NCBI GenBank assembly: GCA_900541505.1
Contig: UQKK01000064.1
Span: 1 to 9,463 of the forward strand
Length of the DNA: 9,463 nt
Direction of reading: 5' to 3'
Origin: an uncultured Ruminococcus sp.
GTDB lineage: Bacteria > Bacillota > Clostridia > Lachnospirales > Lachnospiraceae
Both the position numbers and the translations under genes were made by a program. Under the pieces are notes generated by a model. The model saw only the letters and a program-made list of their open reading frames with translations, did no database searches and was not told the DNA's origin. The first letter of the stretch is position 1. Every line of letters starts with the position of its first letter. Below are positions 1 to 5,213 of this stretch, piece by piece.

Positions 1-265
1 TCGGACAGGTTGATACCGAGCAGGAGCCGACGCAAGTTGTCAACCATGACCGCCGTAACATGGTAGATGTAAAAAGTATCGCTATCTAACCCCAGCAAAC
101 AACAAGCCGGATTTCAGAATTCAGGTAAAAGGTTTGTTCGGGACAGAAGAGAAACGGTTTGAAGTGGTTGGTGGTGATAAGAAAAGACCAGCAACCAAGA
201 AGAAATCTGACCTGGGCTGGATTGATCGGCTGGAAGAGATTGATGCTGCGCTGGATGATTTCTGA
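1..265 (+). pseudogene. C-terminal end of an unrecognised protein, frame broken near position 89
   Basis: Coding-like sequence enters from the left edge in the frame starting at base 3 (GQVDTEQEPTQVVNHDRR, then NMVDVKSIAI) and stops at 87-89. The frame of base 2 is open from 59 to a TGA at 263-265 and carries an equally protein-like tail: TPANNKPDFRIQVKGLFG, a lysine-rich stretch, then SDLGWIDRLEEIDAALDDF. That second frame has no good start codon or ribosome binding site, so the simplest reading is one protein with a one-base frameshift around 80-90. Two separate genes, programmed frameshifting or a sequencing error are alternatives. A run of five A's at 71-75 is the only slippery-looking stretch, and it is not a classical heptamer. 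I do not recognise the family, so no function is given. Confidence 0.4.
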
Positions 266-301
266 TATCAATGCATTGCGGAGAGTTATCTGAGGCAAGA
301 A

Positions 302-326
302 TTTGTGCAACAGGTCGTTGCACAAA
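302..326. repeat. Perfect 10-bp inverted repeat with 5-base loop
   Basis: TTTGTGCAAC (302-311) and GTTGCACAAA (317-326) are perfect reverse complements around the loop AGGTC. No T-tract follows on either strand, so it is not a standard intrinsic terminator. It lies in the leader of the MmcQ-like gene, 30 bases before its probable GTG start, and could be an operator or an mRNA hairpin. A second palindrome with the same TTGTGCA core sits just after the next gene, at 1187-1213. Confidence 0.7.
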
Positions 327-356
327 CCACACATAAAATAGTTGGGAAGCGATGGA

Positions 357-785
357 GTGACACGACAAGAATTATTTACATGGATACGTCAGCAGTACGG
401 CACAGAGCCGGAATACCCCTGGCATGACTGGAATGCTGTGCTGCGGCACAACGATAATAACAAATGGTATGGTGTGGTTCTGGAAGTATCTGCTGATAAG
501 TTGGGATTGCCGGAGGCAGGCATCGTTGATGTCCTTAATGTGAAAAGTGATCCGTTGCTGATTGGCTCTCTGCGTGGGCAGGATGGCTATTTTCCGGCCT
601 ATCACATGAATAAGGAAAAATGGCTCAGTATTCAGCTTGGCAAACCGGAGCTGGATGATGCCATCAAAGACCTGCTTTCTTTGAGCTATGAGCTGACAGC
701 ACCGAAAAAGCGCAACCCAAAATTATCAGCAAAAAATCCGGGAGATTCCGCAAATGGCAAAGAAAAAGAAACTGACGACGGCTGA
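357..785 (+). CDS. MmcQ/YjbR family (DUF419) protein
   Basis: A 142-residue protein of the MmcQ/YjbR family, which has a CyaY-like fold and is usually annotated as putative DNA-binding; its biochemical role is not established. The family pattern is clear: TRQELFTWI near the N terminus, YGTEPEYPW (14-22), AVLRHNDNNKWYG (27-39), a DKLGLP block (48-52) and GYFPAYHMNKEKW (77-89), close to the signature in full-length relatives. I chose the GTG at 357 because GGGAAG (344-349) lies seven bases upstream and family members begin at this TRxELF segment; an in-frame TTG at 342 would add five residues without a ribosome binding site. The C-terminal 20-odd residues are polar and lysine-rich, encoded where the gene overlaps the next start at 754. 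The overlap implies co-transcription and probably coupled translation. Confidence 0.85.
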   Translation: MTRQELFTWIRQQYGTEPEYPWHDWNAVLRHNDNNKWYGVVLEVSADKLGLPEAGIVDVLNVKSDPLLIGSLRGQDGYFPAYHMNKEKWLSIQLGKPELDDAIKDLLSLSYELTAPKKRNPKLSAKNPGDSANGKEKETDDG

Positions 786-1185
786 GCGAAAGGAAGCCCG
801 CCTCCGAAAAGGCAAGCAGTGGCTGCTCACCTATACCGGCTCACCGAAAAAGATGAACAAGCATTATCGGGAACGCTTTCATGTGGATGCTGTGACGGCT
901 GCTAAAGATTTGCAGGAGCTGGGGGTCAATTATACACAGGAGCAGCTTGACCAGATTAAACGGGCCGAAGAACAGCGGCTCCGGCAGCGGAGAATGGAGC
1001 GGGAAGCGAAGGAACGGGAGCGGCTGGCAGAACTGTATAAGGACTGCGATGGTCGTTTTGCTTTTATCGCTGGATATACAGATGGCGGCGCACCGTATGG
1101 TGTGATGTGGGAAGAAGTCGGCATTGATCCGGGACTTCCGTTCGAGGAAAAAGTTAAGCTCTATCACATGCAGATGTTAGGCTGA
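754..1185 (+). CDS. Hypothetical charged coiled-coil protein
   Basis: A 143-residue soluble protein that I cannot assign to a named family. It begins with a lysine cluster (KKKK at 3-6). Residues 22-60 hold WLLTYTGSPKKMNKHYRE and a FHVDAVTAAKDLQELGV stretch that resembles small unnamed proteins I associate with clostridial mobile elements. Residues 61-95 are rich in E, R, Q and K and likely form a coiled coil. The end has FAFIAGYTDGGAPYGVMWEE, a conserved-looking segment. There is no signal peptide or membrane segment. GGGAG at 740-744 lies nine bases before the ATG. It overlaps the MmcQ-like gene by 32 bases, so the two form one unit. The stop is followed after one base by a perfect palindrome. 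Confidence 0.75.
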   Translation: MAKKKKLTTAERKEARLRKGKQWLLTYTGSPKKMNKHYRERFHVDAVTAAKDLQELGVNYTQEQLDQIKRAEEQRLRQRRMEREAKERERLAELYKDCDGRFAFIAGYTDGGAPYGVMWEEVGIDPGLPFEEKVKLYHMQMLG

Positions 1186-1186
1186 T

Positions 1187-1213
1187 AATTGTGCAGACGG
1201 CATCTGCACAATT
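1187..1213. repeat. Perfect 11-bp inverted repeat after the MmcQ-like unit
   Basis: AATTGTGCAGA (1187-1197) pairs perfectly with TCTGCACAATT (1203-1213) around the loop CGGCA. It starts one base after the stop codon at 1185. No T-tract follows on the plus strand, so termination would be weak. The TTGTGCA core and five-base loop match the palindrome at 302-326, so the two bracket the two-gene unit. Confidence 0.65.
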
Positions 1214-1219
1214 TGCAAC

Positions 1220-1247
1220 AAAAAAGAGGAGCCGGTTAAGGCTCCTC
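1220..1247 (-). terminator. Rho-independent terminator of the XRE-ImmA operon
   Basis: Read on the minus strand, GAGGAGCC, loop TTAACC and GGCTCCTC (stems at 1240-1247 and 1226-1233) form a perfect 8-bp GC-rich hairpin followed by six T's (1225-1220). It lies nine bases past the ImmA-type stop and ends the minus-strand operon. On the plus strand there is no T-tract, so it does not stop plus-strand transcripts. Confidence 0.9.
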
Positions 1248-1256
1248 GAAGGTACG

Positions 1257-1769
1257 TTATTTCAAAAAATTGCTTTTATGTTCCAGTGCGTGCAGATTAT
1301 ATCCAAGTGTGGCCAGGTGTGCTACCTTCAGCGCAACCAGATTGATGTCGGTGGACATCGCACTGGCGATCTGCTCGGCTGTATATCCATACTCATAGAT
1401 GTAGCGAAGAACTTCATCGCTGTCCATCAGAATCTCCGCTGCTACGATGTTGGCTTCATATTCCGGTTTGGATTTCATGTCATAGAGCATGAACTCATGA
1501 ATCGGGGTGGTTTTCGCCATATTCCGGTGAAGCTGGTCATGCCCTAATTCATGTGCGCACACGATGCGCAGCATATTTTCATCCAGACTGTTATTCAGGA
1601 AAATAAAGCGATTCCGCTTAATTACCCGGTACATTCCCTTCAGGGAACCAAAATTTTCGCAAAGCATGACATTGATACCAAGCTGCCTTGCAATTTCAAA
1701 AGGGTCTCTGGAACCGCAGCGTTTTACCAGTTTCTCACCGACCCGTGAAAGCTGTTCCGCATTCATCAT
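1257..1769 (-). CDS. ImmA/IrrE family metallo-endopeptidase
   Basis: A 170-residue protein of the ImmA/IrrE (DUF955, Peptidase M78) family. These zinc proteases inactivate a partner XRE repressor, as ImmA does to ImmR in ICEBs1 and IrrE does to DdrO in Deinococcus. The zinc motif HELGH is at residues 73-77, and the downstream acidic EYEAN block at 103-107 should supply the third ligand. Residues 4-32 form a helical N-terminal part, and the C-terminal third (about 118-155) looks like the usual helical tail. It is soluble, with no signal peptide. GGAGG (1778-1774) precedes two consecutive ATGs with spacings of four and seven bases; the second, at 1766, may be the real start. It follows the XRE gene by 45 bases on the same strand, so the pair is very likely an operon with the neighbouring repressor as substrate (inference). 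Confidence 0.92.
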   Translation of the reverse strand: MMNAEQLSRVGEKLVKRCGSRDPFEIARQLGINVMLCENFGSLKGMYRVIKRNRFIFLNNSLDENMLRIVCAHELGHDQLHRNMAKTTPIHEFMLYDMKSKPEYEANIVAAEILMDSDEVLRYIYEYGYTAEQIASAMSTDINLVALKVAHLATLGYNLHALEHKSNFLK

Positions 1770-1814
1770 ACCACCTCCAGTTTACAGTATAGCGAAAAGT
1801 GTGTACGATAAATA

Positions 1815-2231
1815 TCACTGATCGGATTTTTTACGCCTCGTTTTCGGGGCGTATTTTTTATTGTTCTCTTTGGCAATCCAGTAGGCATCGGTCAGAGCTT
1901 TATAAGCTCCTTCGATGGCATCTTCGCTTAATTCGCCGCCAGCGAACATACCGGTCACCTCGCTGACCAGTTCTTCAATATCTTTCGCTGCTTTTGCGCC
2001 GCCTTTTTCATGAGCTTCTACGACATAGGTGCCGCTGCTTCCCAGCAGGTACTCGGTAGTAGTATTCAGCGCATCTGCAATCTTCTGGATCGTGACCATA
2101 TTGGATGGTTTGCGGCTGCCAAGCTCATAATTCTGAATTGTGCGGGCGGTTACACCGGCCTTCTCTGCAAGTTCTACCTGAGTTAAATTGGCTTCTGTTC
2201 TTTTTTCTTTCAACCTTTCTTTGAAGACCAT
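1815..2231 (-). CDS. XRE-family repressor, probable partner of the ImmA-type protease
   Basis: A 138-residue transcription regulator with an N-terminal Cro/C1-type helix-turn-helix (domain about 5-62). The HTH core LTQVELAEKAGVTARTIQNY is at 16-35, followed by E36-L-G-S-R-K-P-S. Residues 70-120 are a variable, acidic helical region that could carry the cleavage or dimerisation part. The last residues are strongly basic (KTRRKKSDQ). The ATG at 2231 is chosen because AGAGG lies seven bases upstream and the HTH begins immediately; an in-frame ATG at 2294 would add 21 residues that overlap promoter and operator DNA. It is transcribed leftward from the promoter at 2379-2351 and is divergent from the DNA polymerase operon. 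By position it most likely binds the CACGAA/TTCGTG sites and represses both promoters (inference). Confidence 0.92.
   Translation of the reverse strand: MVFKERLKEKRTEANLTQVELAEKAGVTARTIQNYELGSRKPSNMVTIQKIADALNTTTEYLLGSSGTYVVEAHEKGGAKAAKDIEELVSEVTGMFAGGELSEDAIEGAYKALTDAYWIAKENNKKYAPKTRRKKSDQ
1832..1859 (+). terminator. Plus-strand terminator embedded antisense in the XRE gene
   Basis: TACGCCTCG (1832-1840), loop TTTT and CGGGGCGTA (1845-1853) form a 9-bp hairpin with one T-G wobble, directly followed by six T's (1854-1859) on the plus strand. It lies inside the minus-strand repressor gene, in the stretch encoding its basic tail. No plus-strand gene ends here, so it would stop antisense RNA, for example readthrough from the unit ending at 1185. 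Confidence 0.6.
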
Positions 2232-2287
2232 AGGAATACCTCTTTCTTTTTTGATGACGAACACGAACACTTTTTCATAAAAATCTA

Positions 2288-2316
2288 TTGACACGAAAAA
2301 CTGTGCTTGCTATAAT
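2288..2316 (+). promoter_or_regulatory. Consensus sigma-A promoter for the DNA polymerase operon
   Basis: TTGACA (2288-2293), a 17-base spacer and TATAAT (2311-2316) match the vegetative consensus perfectly. Transcription should start near 2323, giving a leader of about 110 bases before the ATG at 2433. The -35 box overlaps a CACGAA half-site (2292-2297). A promoter this strong ahead of a mutagenic polymerase implies tight repression. Confidence 0.88.
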
Positions 2317-2326
2317 GACGATGAAA

Positions 2327-2346
2327 ACACGAAATACAATTCGTGT
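2327..2346. promoter_or_regulatory. Central operator between the facing promoters
   Basis: ACACGAA (2327-2333) and TTCGTGT (2340-2346) form a 7-bp inverted repeat with a six-base spacer. It lies between the two facing -10 boxes and covers or touches both predicted start sites, so one bound dimer could block both directions. Confidence 0.65.
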
Positions 2347-2350
2347 AATT

Positions 2351-2379
2351 ATAGTATCACAAGAAATGCTGTGTGTCAA
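2351..2379 (-). promoter_or_regulatory. Promoter for the XRE-ImmA operon
   Basis: On the minus strand TTGACA (2379-2374) is followed after 17 bases by TACTAT (2356-2351), with an alternative TATAAT three bases further at longer spacing. Transcription should start near 2344. It faces the plus-strand promoter, so each polymerase must cross the other promoter before reaching its first gene. Confidence 0.75.
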
Positions 2380-2396
2380 TGCGTTCGTGAAAAGTT

Positions 2397-2414
2397 GTTC
2401 GTGCTTTCACGAAC
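2397..2414. promoter_or_regulatory. Perfect operator palindrome before the polymerase RBS
   Basis: GTTCGTG (2397-2403), CTTT, CACGAAC (2408-2414) is a perfect 7-bp inverted repeat ending three bases before the AGAGGAGG ribosome binding site (2417-2424). As DNA it is a probable repressor site acting as a roadblock; as RNA it would be a small hairpin in the leader. Confidence 0.7.
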
Positions 2415-2432
2415 GGAGAGGAGGAATACGGG

Positions 2433-3668
2433 ATGCAAAGAGTGATTCTTCATTGTGATATGAATAATTTCTATGCCTCTGTTGAGTGTATGCTGAACCC
2501 GGAACTGAAGAACAAGCCGGTGGCAGTGTGTGGTTCTGTGGAGGAACGGCATGGTATCGTACTTGCGAAGAACTATGCAGCAAAGGCGTTTGGCGTTTCC
2601 ACGGGAGAGGCAATCTGGCAGGCAAAACAGAAGTGCCAGGATCTTGTGATCGTGAAGCCGCATTATGAGCAATATATGAAGTTTTCAAAATTAGCCCGTG
2701 AGATATACGGTCGTTATACTGACCAGATTGAACCTTACGGGATGGACGAATGCTGGCTGGATGTGACTGGAAGCGGCTGCATGGGAACTGGATTTGAAAT
2801 CGCAGATGAGATTCGCAGAACCGTTAAGTTTGAACTGGGCCTTACGATTTCCGCAGGAGTGAGCTTCAACAAGATTTTTGCCAAGCTTGGGTCGGATATG
2901 AAAAAGCCGGATGCGATTACCTGCATCGAAGCAGATTCATTCCGTGAGAAGATTTGGTGTCTTCCTGCCTCTGACTTGCTTGGAGTCGGCAGAGCGACCG
3001 AGAAGGTTCTATCCGGTTATGGGATTCATACCATTGGAGAGCTTGCTGCAACATCGGATGATTTCTTGAAGTGCCGCCTTGGAAAGAATGGACTGGCGAT
3101 TAAGAAATATGCCAATGGGCTGGATGATTCGCCGGTTATGCTTTCCGATTATGTTTCTCCGGTAAAGAGCATCGGACACGGGATAACGACCATGCAGGAT
3201 TTGGAGAATAACGCCGAAGTCTGGTGTGTCATGCTGGAGCTGGTGCAGGAGATTGGAACCAAGCTACGAACACATAAGAAGAAAGCGGGCGGAATAGCGA
3301 TTTCCATCCGCAACAATGAGCTTTTCACGAAGGAGTGGCAGTGCCGGATTAGCATTCCGACACAAAGCCCCACCTATCTGGCGAAAACCGCATTTGCTCT
3401 GTTTGATAAGAATTATCAGTGGGAACACCCGATTCGTTCGGTGACAGTTCGGGCAATCAACCTGTTTGAAGAGGATTGTCCGATACAATACGACCTATTC
3501 ACTGATGTGAAATCACTGGATCGCCAGGAACGCTTGGACGCAGCGATTGAGCAGATTCGATTCCGATTCGGGAAAGATGCGATTAAAAATGGGGTACTTT
3601 TTCAGAAAAGCAAGATGCCGACAGAGCGAAAAGTGGATTTGGTTATGCCGACAGGAATGATTGGTTAA
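2433..3668 (+). CDS. Y-family translesion DNA polymerase (UmuC/DinB-like)
   Basis: A 411-residue low-fidelity polymerase that copies past damaged bases. The palm begins HCDMNNFYASVE (7-18), with metal-binding D9 and steric-gate position Y14. The second catalytic block, YGMDECWLD (102-110), supplies D105 and E106. SAGVSFNKIFAKLGSDMKKP (140-159) is the conserved finger/palm segment, and GVGRATEKVL (184-193) starts the helix-hairpin-helix thumb. The little-finger domain covers about 240-345. QYDLF at 352-356 fits the beta-clamp binding consensus, so it should act at the replication fork. The NNFYASVE signature and tyrosine gate are closer to UmuC and the UvrX-type polymerases of Firmicutes mobile elements than to DinB. 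AGAGGAGG lies eight bases before the ATG. It heads an operon and diverges from the XRE/ImmA pair. All catalytic residues are intact. Confidence 0.95.
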   Translation: MQRVILHCDMNNFYASVECMLNPELKNKPVAVCGSVEERHGIVLAKNYAAKAFGVSTGEAIWQAKQKCQDLVIVKPHYEQYMKFSKLAREIYGRYTDQIEPYGMDECWLDVTGSGCMGTGFEIADEIRRTVKFELGLTISAGVSFNKIFAKLGSDMKKPDAITCIEADSFREKIWCLPASDLLGVGRATEKVLSGYGIHTIGELAATSDDFLKCRLGKNGLAIKKYANGLDDSPVMLSDYVSPVKSIGHGITTMQDLENNAEVWCVMLELVQEIGTKLRTHKKKAGGIAISIRNNELFTKEWQCRISIPTQSPTYLAKTAFALFDKNYQWEHPIRSVTVRAINLFEEDCPIQYDLFTDVKSLDRQERLDAAIEQIRFRFGKDAIKNGVLFQKSKMPTERKVDLVMPTGMIG

Positions 3669-3749
3669 TACAGCACCGGCAGAATCTGGTGAGTTCTTTG
3701 CTAAAAGAAGTCAACACATTCGCCGGTTTACAGAGGAGGAGCGTAGAAT

Positions 3750-4010
3750 ATGTCGGAACAGAAATGTAGAAAAGTATATGTACCTGTGAATTTAGATGTG
3801 GATGCAGAGGGAAATATCCGTCCGCGTCTGATTCGGTGGATTGACGGACGGGTGTATGAGATCGACCGATTGAAGCATAAGTGTCGGGCTGCTTCCACGA
3901 AGGTGGGTGGCTGCGGAATCCGCTATACGGTCATGATCGGTGGGCATGAGAGTTTCCTGTACAACGAAGATGAAAAATGGTTCGTTGAAGCAAAGGAGCC
4001 GTGCCTATGA
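3750..4010 (+). CDS. Small unknown protein in the polymerase operon
   Basis: An 86-residue soluble protein with no family I can name securely. It appears beta-rich: KVYVPVNLDVDAEGNIRP, then RWIDGRVYEIDRL, a glycine-rich turn (VGGCGIRY) and a final KWFVEA strand. The pattern of a W-x-DGR-x-Y-x-I strand followed by a closing W-F-V-E strand recalls short SH3-like accessory domains near Y-family polymerases, but this is only an impression. AGAGGAGG lies about ten bases before the ATG. It starts 81 bases after the polymerase stop, and its stop codon overlaps the ATG of the next gene (ATGA at 4007-4010), indicating translational coupling. It may be a polymerase accessory factor (inference from position only). 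Confidence 0.75.
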   Translation: MSEQKCRKVYVPVNLDVDAEGNIRPRLIRWIDGRVYEIDRLKHKCRAASTKVGGCGIRYTVMIGGHESFLYNEDEKWFVEAKEPCL

Positions 4011-4738
4011 TCCTTTCGCAGAAAAACATAGAAGAAATCGCTGTTGCAGTGATAAGAGATTTTCAAAAGTCCTTTTTCGGCAGCGAAGCAGATGATCCGG
4101 CAAGATTCGCACTTCCGACACCCATTGACCAGTTTGCATCCGATTATCTGAACCTGAAGGTGTCATTTCAAAAGTTGTCCTCGGACGGAAGCATCTATGG
4201 TCTGACCGCGTATGTGGATACAGAATATCAGATAGAGATTGATGGAAATCAGAGGAGCATCTTCCTGAAAACCAATGATGTGGTTCTGGACAAGAGTTTC
4301 ATTGAACCAGCGAATATTCGGAAACTCTGCGGAAAACGCAGATTTACGCTGGCGCATGAGTGCGCTCACCAGATACTGTTTCAGCTGGATTCCGATGACC
4401 GAAAGATAGCCTGCCATAAGAGACCGGAAGCGCGGGGAAATGGCTCCCGCGTCCTGAGAACGCAGGAAGATTGGAACGAATGGCAGGCCAATACGCTGGG
4501 AGCTGCCATTCTGATGCCTCAGTCAGAAGTAGATCGGGCGATGTGGTTCATTAACAGCAGAAAGCCTCTGACCTGTTATGGATGGCGTTTTTACGACAGT
4601 GACCAGGTGAAGATAGATACTTTCTGTGGTGTCTTTGGTGTTTCGAGATCAGCAGCAGCTATCCGCTTGGAACAACTTGGCTATCTGAACCGGAAAAAGG
4701 ATTATGAATATCGTGATCCATTGGAGGTGTGGCCATGA
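4007..4738 (+). CDS. Second ImmA/IrrE-type metallo-endopeptidase, in the polymerase operon
   Basis: A 243-residue protein with the DUF955 zinc motif HECAH at 117-121 inside RFTLAHECAHQILF, and the later acidic block EWQANTLGAAILMP starting at E158, which should give the third ligand. It is longer than the ImmA at 1257-1769, with an extended N-terminal part (1-105) and a C-terminal helical segment (about 195-235) containing a GVSRSAAAIRLEQLGY stretch typical of this family. The ATG at 4007 is preferred: AGGAG (3994-3998) lies eight bases upstream and the codon overlaps the previous stop; a GTG at 4001 is too close to that site. It likely cleaves an XRE-type repressor. The substrate is not shown by sequence; the repressor at 1815-2231 and the small XRE protein at 5214-5495 are both candidates. 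Confidence 0.88.
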   Translation: MILSQKNIEEIAVAVIRDFQKSFFGSEADDPARFALPTPIDQFASDYLNLKVSFQKLSSDGSIYGLTAYVDTEYQIEIDGNQRSIFLKTNDVVLDKSFIEPANIRKLCGKRRFTLAHECAHQILFQLDSDDRKIACHKRPEARGNGSRVLRTQEDWNEWQANTLGAAILMPQSEVDRAMWFINSRKPLTCYGWRFYDSDQVKIDTFCGVFGVSRSAAAIRLEQLGYLNRKKDYEYRDPLEVWP

Positions 4739-4995
4739 GCAGGAATATCAGAGTATCGGAACCATCTGCGGAAATGCAGATTAAAATCATCCGGGCAAAG
4801 GATGCAATCGCTTCCCAAAAGCCCAGGACTGTCAGGTGTCCTTATTGCCGACATAATTCAATCATCGTCTTTGAGGATACCAGAGGACATGTGCAGACCA
4901 AATGCAAGGCCTGCGGACGTGAGACCGTCTTCAATGTTTTGGAGATGAGAAGATTACGGAGATTGCAGCTCTACTATTCGTCTCTGAATGGTTGA
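4735..4995 (+). CDS. Small zinc-ribbon protein
   Basis: An 86-residue protein with two CxxC knuckles, CPYC (35-38) and CKAC (57-60), spaced like a zinc ribbon, followed by a basic, leucine/arginine-rich helix (MRRLRRLQLYY). It may bind nucleic acid or a protein partner; no specific function can be assigned. GGAGG (4723-4727) precedes the ATG at 4735 by seven bases, and the start overlaps the previous stop (ATGA), so it is translationally coupled to the protease. An in-frame GTG at 4729 is one base from the ribosome binding site and is unlikely. It is the last gene of the polymerase operon. Confidence 0.8.
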   Translation: MSRNIRVSEPSAEMQIKIIRAKDAIASQKPRTVRCPYCRHNSIIVFEDTRGHVQTKCKACGRETVFNVLEMRRLRRLQLYYSSLNG

Positions 4996-5048
4996 GATGA
5001 CAATAAATAACCCTATTAACACAATTTTATAAGTCATAGCTGTGCTGT

Positions 5049-5164
5049 GGAGCCGCTGACAGGCGAAGTCTTCCGAATGCCGCATGAGACAGAATTATGG
5101 GATACCCCATGTTCTGTTTTATCGGCACAGGATTTTTTCTTCACCGTCATGCGGCTCCTTTTTT
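5049..5164 (+). ncRNA. Structured leader or small RNA ending in a terminator
   Basis: The 5' arm GGAGCCGC-TGAC-A-GGCGAAG (5049-5068) pairs with CTTCACC-GTCA-T-GCGGCTCC (5139-5158), with one mismatch and two single-base bulges, and is followed by six T's (5159-5164). Inside, ACAGAA/TTCTGT (5089-5094, 5112-5117) and ATGGG/CCCAT (5097-5101, 5106-5110) form a second hairpin. GCCGCATGA (5079-5087) is also a perfect 9-bp complement of TCATGCGGC (5147-5155), so two direct copies of the 5' arm compete for the same 3' arm. It lies between the polymerase operon and the next XRE gene and could be that operon's terminator, an attenuator or a free small RNA. I recognise no known RNA family. Confidence 0.55.
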
Positions 5165-5166
5165 GA

Positions 5167-5205
5167 CCTTCCGCTGGTCCGGTTCTGTACCGGCTGTGCG
5201 GAAGG
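5167..5205 (+). promoter_or_regulatory. Hairpin sequestering the RBS of the small XRE gene
   Basis: CCTTCCGC (5167-5174) is a perfect complement of GCGGAAGG (5198-5205), which contains most of the ribosome binding site AAGGAG (5202-5207). An inner stem CCGGT/ACCGG (5179-5183, 5189-5193) stabilises it. It begins two bases after the T-tract of the preceding hairpin, so readthrough RNA would still have a masked start signal. Confidence 0.6.
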
Positions 5206-5213
5206 AGAAACGT

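Larger units (their letters stand above)
2262..2414. promoter_or_regulatory. Operator region with seven CACGAA/TTCGTG half-sites
   Basis: CACGAA occurs at 2262-2267, 2292-2297, 2328-2333 and 2408-2413, and TTCGTG at 2340-2345, 2384-2389 and 2398-2403. Two pairs form inverted repeats (2327-2346 and 2397-2414). The site at 2292 overlaps the plus-strand -35 box; the one at 2384 is five bases upstream of the minus-strand -35 box. Seven exact copies of a 6-mer in about 150 bases, all around promoter elements, strongly suggests a repressor operator array. The adjacent XRE protein is the obvious candidate binder. Confidence 0.75.

Noticed and set aside
342..356. TTG start giving a five-residue longer MmcQ-like protein
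   Set aside because: No ribosome binding site before 342; the GTG at 357 has GGGAAG at the right distance and matches where family members begin.
2232..2294. Longer N terminus for the XRE repressor from an ATG at 2294
   Set aside because: It would overlap the plus-strand -35 box and operator DNA, and the ATG at 2231 has a good ribosome binding site.
2262..2414. LexA (SOS) boxes in the polymerase promoter
   Set aside because: The Firmicutes box CGAAC-N4-GTTCG is not present; the repeats are arranged as TTCGTG...CACGAA with the opposite polarity.
3661..3789. Short open frame (42 residues) from a TTG just after the polymerase
   Set aside because: Poor start signal, overlaps the next gene in another frame, and no recognisable protein pattern.
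5049..5205. Retron-type ncRNA
   Set aside because: No reverse transcriptase gene is present in the window and the typical msr/msd layout is not evident.
5097..5213. N-terminal extension of the small XRE protein from 5097
   Set aside because: The DNA folds into the leader hairpins, the residues are not domain-like, and a clear ribosome binding site precedes 5214.
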